64,000 nt of DNA from Sphagnum compactum (taxonomy: Eukaryota; Bryophyta; Sphagnopsida; Sphagnales): positions 682,001-746,000 of the forward strand of contig OZ234497.1 in the NCBI GenBank assembly GCA_965153455.1, read 5' to 3'. Positions 56,599-64,000 of the stretch are shown here, piece by piece; the first letter of the stretch is position 1; each line of letters opens with the position of its first letter. The notes beneath the pieces are model-generated. The model was not told the origin of the DNA. It did not search any database and saw only the letters and a program-made list of their open reading frames with translations. The translations under genes and the position numbers were made by a program.

Positions 56599-58900
56599 GT
56601 ATAGTTATATAATATGTTTGAATTATCAGGAAATGTTTGAATTATTATTATATATGTTTACTATCATTTAATATTTTTAAAGCTTGTTTTTTTTATGGAT
56701 TGATGTTTAAATATTAAAAAATAAATTTAATAAATGAAAATTTAAAAACAAAATAAATGAATGAAATAAAAATGATGACCATATCAACAACTTTTCATAA
56801 TTTTTTTTCCAACTCTGTGGTGTTGTTTAAAATCATCCCCAATATGATTTAGCCATATTTTGGTTATAGGTCCTAAAACCCATTGTAAAATTTTAGTTTT
56901 TTTTTTAAGATTTGAAAAAATTGGTTTTTTAATTTAATTTTTTTTGTTGATGTTGATGGCCCTCTTTTATAATCATACAATGGTGAAAATTCACCCCCAA
57001 AAAAATTCAATTGCATCATTAATATTTATTTTAAAATTCTCAATAAAATTAGATAAGGTTTATAACATTTTCAAAGATTGCTTTAAAAGTTTTTAAATAA
57101 ATCTGATCTTGGAATTGTTTATGGATTTGTATTTGGAGTCATTTGAATTATTTTTAAAGTTTTACTTATTTAGAATAACCTCTTTTTTTTCAAATTTATG
57201 ATTTCAAAGTTTTGGCAATTTTTTTTTTTTCATTTTTCCTTGAATTTTCACTATTTTCCATTTTTTCCCAAAAAGAATCACCAAGTTGCAAAAACATTTC
57301 ACTAAAAATTAATTTTAAAATAATAGTGTTGGTAGGGGGGATTAATCCAACTATTTAATGCCAAATTTTCAACAAATTATTATTTTATACTTTTATAAAA
57401 GAAATGAAGGTAAAATATGTGAAAATTAAATTATTATATTGATTATTTTGTTAAAAATTCTTCTTATGGCCAATTTTAGCCAATTTAAAAGGGGAACAAC
57501 ATCAACAAAGGATTTTGTTTAAGAATCAACATCAAATTTTTACAATAGGTTATAGTAGGTACCATAATATTAAAAGATTTAAAAAAACATTTAGCTCCAT
57601 AACTTGTCTACAACCAAATGTGGCTAAATCTTCTCATGGATGATTTTTATTTGAACAACATGACAAAAAATGATGGAAATTTTTTTTGAACCTAATCATA
57701 TTGGGGAAAATTAAAATTAATTTTTTTTCAAAAAATGGACATATATTTTACTAAATGAAAATAATTTTGTTAAAAACCTAATGAAGGCGAATTAAATTTC
57801 ACAACTTGAATTCACATTGAATTGAATCACATTTTCAAAGATTGTAGGTCAATTTAAACTTTAAAATATATATATATATATATTGATTTATTCATAACAT
57901 GTTATTTTAAGTTGTTTTAAAACCCTTTAAATCATTTTTAAAAAATTATAATTATTTTTCTGAATCCATTATCAAATAAGTTTTTAAAAAATTTTATTGA
58001 TGTATTCATAACATGTTATTTTACGTTGTTTTAAAACCCTTTAAATCATTTTTTTATAAATTATAATTATTTTTCTGAATACATTATCAAATAAGTTTCA
58101 AGATCATGTTTTCATTTGTAACATTTGAACATACACTTTTTCTTATATGTTCTTAAAATCTTGAAGTCATTTGGTGGTTAACACCATGGTGCATTTATAT
58201 TAAGGTTTGGGTTCAAAGTTTGATGAATGCATGTGTTAATGTATGTAAGTTTGTATTATACATTAATGTATCATGTAAAAATGTAGTATACAAACATTTA
58301 CATATGGTGAATGGTGGCAAAACTTTTTGCTAACAAAACTCAAAATTTTTTTTTAAAAAATTATATATATATATATATATATACATATATTTTTATTTTT
58401 ATTTTTTCATGACATGTCATGAAAAAATACACATGATCTTTAAAAAATGTTGTATGATGATGTAACACTTTAATCCATGTCATACTAACTTGGGTCCTCA
58501 TAATATCCATGTTAGAAATTTTTAATTAGAAATTATTTATTGCAACATGTGACTGTCCAAACTAAATGACTAAAATAAATTTTACTAAAAAGTTTTAATC
58601 AACTAATCATTTTTTACCAAAACCATACAAGTTGCATATTAGTTAATTTTTCTCCCATTCCCTTAAAAACCTAATGAATTTAAGTAGTTGCAAAACCCAT
58701 GATTCTTTTTTTTGCCTTATGGATTCATTTTCTTCAATGAGTTCTATTTGTTATTATTGACAATTAGCCTTTGGCTCCCAAGGGGTACACTTAATGTTAA
58801 ATTTCAAACTATTTGTGTGAAATAAACGTTTTGATAAGTTTGCTTTATTTCATTGGACCCCAAACCTTGGATCCTCATCTAAAGTGGCCCTAATTAATAT
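55990..58900. other. AT-rich interval with microsatellites
   Basis: Contains (CA)n then (TA)n at 56550-56598, (AT)n at 57867-57882 and 58363-58385. No gene recognised. The frame at 55960-56190 begins in module sequence and then runs into unrelated DNA. Confidence 0.5.
57884..58100. repeat. Tandem duplication of about 113 bp
   Basis: Two copies run from 'attgatttattcataac' / 'attgatgtattcataac' to 'tatcaaataagttt', with about six differences. Confidence 0.85.
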
Positions 58901-59068
58901 ACCCATTTCAGGCATTTCCATTGTAAGTTCCTTACACCCGGGTAGCAAACTTATAATGGGAATGCAGGATCAGTACAGCCTGAATCGAAGAAGCCAAGTA
59001 GAAAGGACTTAAGACATTGTGTAACATCATAATAAGACCTATCTATCCTCAAGTGCTCGTCAAGTGTA

Positions 59069-59547
59069 TTAGAAAGGAAATAATAATAAGGTGTTGAAGA
59101 AACTTTGAATATCTTCCAGATAATTGAAGAGTAGATTCTTGGTGAATATTGTATCCCCCACAGTCAACTTGTCCAACAATTCTTTGCCACCGTAATGCAA
59201 CATTTGATGAGGAACATCGATATCTTTCTTGGCACAAATTTGCACCTTCATATTATGAATGGTGTCAGACTTCCAAACTAGGAGAGAAATCATCTTACCG
59301 TAAGGCATTCTGACGAATACTTGCATGCCATCCAGTAGATCCGAAGTCGATTCATTTTGGATATTGTAGTCCACCAAAGCCCGCCGTCCTCCAACTAGTG
59401 GCTATGGAAAAACAACCGCTGCTCATCAAGAGGGATGCACTTTTTCTCTTGGATCTTAGCCTTGCTATTGGCGATGGTGTCAGAGCTCTCTACCTCAAGC
59501 GTGATGACAATATTGCCCGTCTTGGGGTTCTTAACGAAGATCTGCAT
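59069..59547 (-). pseudogene. Polyubiquitin pseudogene, two units
   Basis: The first unit starts at 59547 ([20 protein letters not shown]) and runs well into 'KAKIQEKK' before an in-frame TAG where 'GKQLEDG' should begin. A one-base frameshift follows, then 'LVDYNIQNESTSDLLDG'. The second unit starts 'MQVFVRMPYGK' and continues open for about 80 codons but is heavily diverged ('DKLTVGDTIF'). No RLRGG end remains at either junction. The leader (59550-59770) and 3' flank (58920-59060) match the locus at 13184. Canonical ubiquitin is nearly invariant, so this level of change means that constraint was lost. Confidence 0.85.
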
Positions 59548-59887
59548 AATTGAAAAATCCCTCTAAAAAAATTACCACTACAAACTAATTTGTCCCACAA
59601 AAGAAACCAAGCCACAGAACTAGTAAGCAAAAGGGAAAAAAACAGATTAGCGCTCGTTGCAAGAGGGAGCTTGAGAAGGACAATGAAGAAAAGAGGCGAT
59701 GGTCCTTTGTTCTGGGCTTTATTCTCTCTCTAAGCTGGGAGGTCTAATATTTCTTAATATTTGTCTGGTTGCCCGAAGCTGCTTACCATAGACCGCTGTC
59801 AACCCAGCCGTTACAGGGAAGTAGTGTTGGTAGTCATTAAATTAGACCAAGGGTCTAAAATTCATTAAATATGGATGCTATTTCTTA

Positions 59888-60192
59888 GAGCATCTCCACC
59901 CCACACTTGCAAACACCCTTTTTTATTCAATCTTGCAGCAGGATAATGTAATTCCTGCTGCGCTCCTGTATTGATGTCCATTTTGCAGTGGTCATTTGAA
60001 CAACCCCTTTAAAATATTTTTCTACTATGGATTTGGACACACTGACTATTACTTGTCCAAATGTAAAGACATAAATGGTCTTTGAGAGTTTACAGGGACT
60101 CTTATGACGTTTGTGGGTGGGGATAGTAATCATTAAACACTATTCCATTTTAAAATAAAGGAGTTGTTTACAGTTTTTGTGTGGAGATGCTC
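59888..60192. mobile_element. PIF/Harbinger-type MITE with TTA duplication
   Basis: A 305-bp element has terminal inverted repeats GAGCATCTCCAC at the left and GTGGAGATGCTC at the right, flanked on both sides by TTA (59885-59887 and 60193-60195). The 'GAGCATCTCCA' end and a 3-bp TTA target duplication are typical of Tourist/Harbinger-like plant MITEs. No coding capacity. Intact ends suggest fairly recent insertion. Confidence 0.8.
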
Positions 60193-60545
60193 TTACAGAT
60201 GTTTCTACCATTCTCTCAACGATGAGATCGCAAATCAATCTATCACAAGCAATATTGCAAAAATCGGTAAGAAATTCTAACCATACCATAAAAAAAAGGG
60301 TTCATCAGATTAGAGTGTAAGTAGTGACCGTCTAATCACGTACGAAATCTCAGATCCATTCTTTCTTCCCATGAAAGTACCTATTGAGAATAGATAATAG
60401 TAGGGTGTTCTTAGGAAGGGCTATTAGACCATGCCAAAAATAGTGGCAGCCAATGACAATAGAATTTCCAAATTAGAATTTCCATTCAACCAATGAAAAG
60501 TCGCATTATGGAGTGAGAAGGGCCTCGCTTTTTGGGTCCTGCCTC

Positions 60546-61204
60546 TTATACAACACGAACGAGTTTGGAACCGAAACTATGTATGATTACTACATAGCTA
60601 TAAAATCTATGTTCTTCGTTGTAAAATTTGTTTCTCACCCTTCAATTGTCTATGCAAGTCTCACCATTCTCCTACCATGAACTAAACACAAACAACACCA
60701 AAACCATTCAAAACCAAAAGCCTTTCAAAAACCAAAACTTTAATTTTAACAAACTTTGCATTCATACAATAACTTTGTACAAGTGAAGGTGTTTCTCAAG
60801 GTCACAAACACCCACATATATACCAACCAAAAGGAAACTACTAAAGAAACTACTCAAGAAACTTCTTAAAGTTTATTCACCAAATGGTTCCCCATGTGAT
60901 TCCACAATTAATCACAAGGAAACATAATCACATGGTGCACATGTGATTCCACAATCAATCACAAGGAAACAAAATCACATGGTCCCCATGTGATTTCACA
61001 ATTAATCACAAGGAAACATAATCACATGCTGCACATGTGATTTCACAATCAATCACAAGGAAACATAATCACATGGTGCACATGATTTTCACATAAATTA
61101 ATATGTGAAAGTCAATGCATCATGACCAAATTATAGAATCCTATCATTCAACTTACCCCTTTAAACAATTACTTAGATAATTGTGTAATTACATCAAGCT
61201 ACAC
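60546..61204. mobile_element. Insertion specific to copy B, with an internal tandem repeat
   Basis: Copy A reads straight through at 45850 ('gtcctgctcccacagg'), while copy B has about 660 extra bases here. CTC occurs at both edges and may be a target duplication. The insert contains about four units of 50-55 bp (60890-61085) combining 'cacatgtgattccacaat' and 'aatcacaaggaaacataatc'. No terminal repeats or genes seen; element class unknown. Confidence 0.5.
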
Positions 61205-62429
61205 TCCCACAGGGACAGGGATTATCACATTGGATTCAACTTTTGAAAGTTTTACCTTATTAAAACCAGTTTCACATTAGGTGAGCAAGTTTCTTTGGTG
61301 AAAGTGTTTAGACTGTTTAGAATGGAATGGATTGTTTTGGTGTTCAGAGTGTGGACAGAGTAGGTAGGTGTACAACATCTTATTTATTGGCAGGGCAACG
61401 TGTTTGTGATGCCTTGTTTTCTTGTGGGTGGAAAGAGACATGTCAACCCTAGTTTGCCAAGTTGCCTTTTGTCGGTCTGCATTCTCAACTTGCCAACAAC
61501 TCCACAATTCTATTTTCCTCTTTTGCCAAATTGCCAAATCCACTTCACCTTGGGGACTGCCCAAATGACTTTAAAGCTGCCCACAAGATTAAAAACTTCT
61601 GGGCTGTCCAAGGGCCCATTTTTTTTTCACTCATTCTGCCCAAAACTTTTGCTCCAGAAAATCAGAAAACCTAAGATGCCACCTCAGTTTTGATGTTAAC
61701 TAACATTCTTAATTTGAACACAACATTTTTCTGGCCCTTCTCAACATAGACTTTAAAACTTAATATACAAATGTTTTTGCCATTTTTTGGCACACCCATG
61801 AGTGCGAAGTCACTCACAAGTCATTCTCTACATTATCATCCTACACAATATCAAAACATGGGCAACATTGAAAAAATCAGTAAGAAATAATAACCATAGT
61901 ATAGAAAAGTGGGCACCGGAGTGAGCCCAACAGACCCTCCATTCAGGCCCTTCTTTGGTGAGTTGTTTCAATTTGTCAAATTCCAAATTTCACCCAATTT
62001 GCTTCTTAGGTTTGGTCTTTCAAGGTACCGAAATATATTCATTAACTCTTGTTTTTTCAATGCCATGTTGTTTGTGACATAGTTGTATTGCGAAGGTTGT
62101 GAGAGTGTGAAAATTATAAGCATTTTGGAATTTGGTGGCATCAAATCTCAACTCTGGGCATTTCAATTCAACATTTGACCAGAAAACAAATGGCATGCAC
62201 ATAAAGGTGAAATTTGAAGTGTGCCTTACTCAATAGATGACCTTGTACCCAGCTTTGGTGGCACATTACTATCACATTACTTTCCAAGCAAATGAAAGTG
62301 ATGATAAGATACACTCCTTTAGTGCCTATGTCACACCAACCACAATGCACCCTCTCCCCCAGCAAGGACATATAGCAAGATAGTTAAAAGACAATGAGAT
62401 ATGAATCTCTTTTAGCTGAATCAACACTG

Positions 62430-63060
62430 AACTTTTGCTTGAGAATTCCAATGCGACTTCAACAATGGAAGCAGACCTGAATAAATGCGGTCAACCTGAG
62501 GTATGGCAACAAACACCAGGTTGGCTTCAACTTTGCCAGATCCTCCATCATCTTCTTGAAGTTCTGCATTCAACAAAAAGATGGTTGCCATACAAACCTA
62601 TTTCACAAAATTTACCTTCATAAGGAGGGTCTCCAATTTTGACCTGATGTTTTTTCTGTCCTGATATATTTTTTGTATATGGCCTTTGGCATTACATGAA
62701 CGATAACTTGCAGACACAAGTTCCCTTCATATATCCATAGTCAGACTGTGGATTTGTCCTAGATATTGAAGATCAAGATCACAACTACCTATCAGCACAT
62801 TGTAAACATTTTGCATGTGGTCCCTGGCTGCATATGGATCTGACTTGGACGATTGCAAAAAACTTGCATTTGGGTTCATTACACTTACCACTTCATTCTG
62901 AGCCTTGAGAAATTGATCAAGACCATTTATGCAGGTCACAACATTATTTTTCTGGGTGATGAGCACTCCTTTTGGCTCTCCCACAGTACCATTGGTGTAC
63001 ATAATCATGGAGATGCCATGTCTAGATGGAGGTGTCAGGTCCACAATATTCTCCTTTTCC
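62430..63060 (-). pseudogene. Long-chain acyl-CoA synthetase pseudogene, copy B
   Basis: The exon at about 63060-62890 encodes '[20 protein letters not shown]' and 'VGEPKGVLITQKNNVV', close to the AMP-binding motif and keeping the Lys that copy A lost, and ends at a good GTAAGTG donor. The next recognisable exon (about 62570-62460) has 'KKMMEDLAKLKPT' in one frame and 'VFVAIPQV-DRIYSGL' in another. A frameshift therefore separates two parts that should be continuous, and the Phe of 'VFDRIY' is deleted. It is less decayed than copy A but still broken. Confidence 0.75.
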
Positions 63061-64000
63061 CTGAATAATGCACTGGCCCCATAACTAAGTACTACTTATC
63101 GCTGCTACCTTATGCTATACACTCACATGCCTCAACCAAAAATTTCACAGGTTCGAAGAAAAACTTGTAGATCTAGCTTGAAAAGTCAACAGTACAGAGC
63201 AATGCCAACAACACCCTTGAAGACAGAGAGCGCTCCTGAAGCTTTACCAGTATCAGATTCAATGTCCATCTTAAGATGTGAAAGAACAAGAAGTTGCATC
63301 ATCTGTAGCTATCTAGACCAACAGGTGAAAACTTGATCCATTAGACATGATAGTGACAACACATCAGTTGCAGAAACTCCAGCTCCCAGGAGTACAATGC
63401 AACACCAGATGCCTCAGCTGCAGTTTTCTGATTACCCATGACACTTGTGAAGGTTGCAATAGCTGCACCCAGGCGCACACAGCCCAATAGTCAAAATGGG
63501 CCCTAAATACTCCTAAAGTTCACAATGAGCCCCTAATTGACTCTACTGTAACCTACTGACAAGGCACTCTGTATCTGGTTCCAACTTCAAGAAAGCATAA
63601 TGAAACTATACGTAAAACCAGCAGCTTTTCAGGGTCAAAGATGAAGATAAATTCCATCACCTTCTGTTCACCATTAGAACTTATTTTAAAGATATTATGT
63701 GCATTTGGGCAAGGAGACAATCATCTGTCTAAATCAATAGTCGGCATGCTTAAAAAAAGACGAAGAATTTGATGTCTATTCACATTGGGCTTGCATTTGA
63801 CAAGTTCTACAAGTAGGCACAGAAAGTACTGTAAAGAGCTGTATGTACCATGGAATGATAATGCTCATACTTTCACAAACCAATGAACATGTACAAGCAA
63901 TTGGTATGTCAACTTGATGGTGCTAAGAGTTGGGCAGATAAACAAACACAACTCAAAAAAAATCGTCCAAAAAGTCGAGCTGACTTTACATTTATGAACC

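Larger units (their letters stand above)
60272..64000. repeat. Second segmental duplication, copy B
   Basis: Collinear with 45587 to about 48660 and cut by the window edge. It differs from copy A by an insertion of about 660 bp (60546-61204) and many point changes. 61205-62430 and 63060-64000 hold no intact gene; the latter parallels 47760-48660, mostly intron remains of the synthetase pseudogene. Confidence 0.85.

Overview
The window looks like nuclear DNA of a land plant. It is AT-rich and intron-bearing, and holds plant-specific families (DUF247, dirigent, F-box/kelch, PPR, cellulose synthase and long-chain acyl-CoA synthetase remnants) and plant-type Helitrons ending in CTAG/CTAA behind a short hairpin. 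I cannot fix the species; a seed-free vascular plant or another large, repeat-rich genome would fit, but that is only an impression.

The backbone is segmental duplication. A block of about 8.4 kb (1367-9809) carrying an intact DUF247 gene recurs at 31392-40092. A shorter third copy lies at about 40930-45585. All three DUF247 genes (3948-5471, 34275-35705, 41547-43022) are open, while the PPR remnants beside two of them are broken. A second duplicated pair (45587-50530 and 60272 to the right edge) carries acyl-CoA synthetase pseudogenes; the first copy also has a cellulose synthase C-terminal pseudogene. Three loci descend from polyubiquitin: an open but very divergent one at 13184-13447 (+) and two broken ones at 50950-51403 (-) and 59069-59547 (-). 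A noncoding module of about 1 kb found downstream of DUF247 recurs next to ubiquitin loci in inverted orientation.

Helitrons fill much of the rest, nearly all pointing to the minus strand and often head to tail: 8771-12903, 17709-27679, 30614-31320 and 39037-40686. The centrepiece is an element with its 3' end at 18371. It carries a four-exon Rep-helicase gene (18442-23644) whose splice junctions all keep frame and whose Rep and helicase motifs are intact, but codon 25 is a TAG. Two other elements appear to have captured host gene pieces: an F-box/kelch gene (9810-12903) and an unrecognised multi-exon gene plus a 39-bp foldback (24625-27679).

Outside the duplications there is one apparently complete single-copy host gene, a plastid-targeted-looking dirigent/allene-oxide-cyclase-barrel protein (15538-16284, minus), with a tandem repeat array upstream. 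The stretches 27680-30210, 51600-54640 and 55990-58900 are AT-rich with no gene I can defend. I did not find a convincing wholly new system. The most notable items are the near-intact Helitron, the captured genes, the mosaic DUF247 copies and the decaying polyubiquitin loci.
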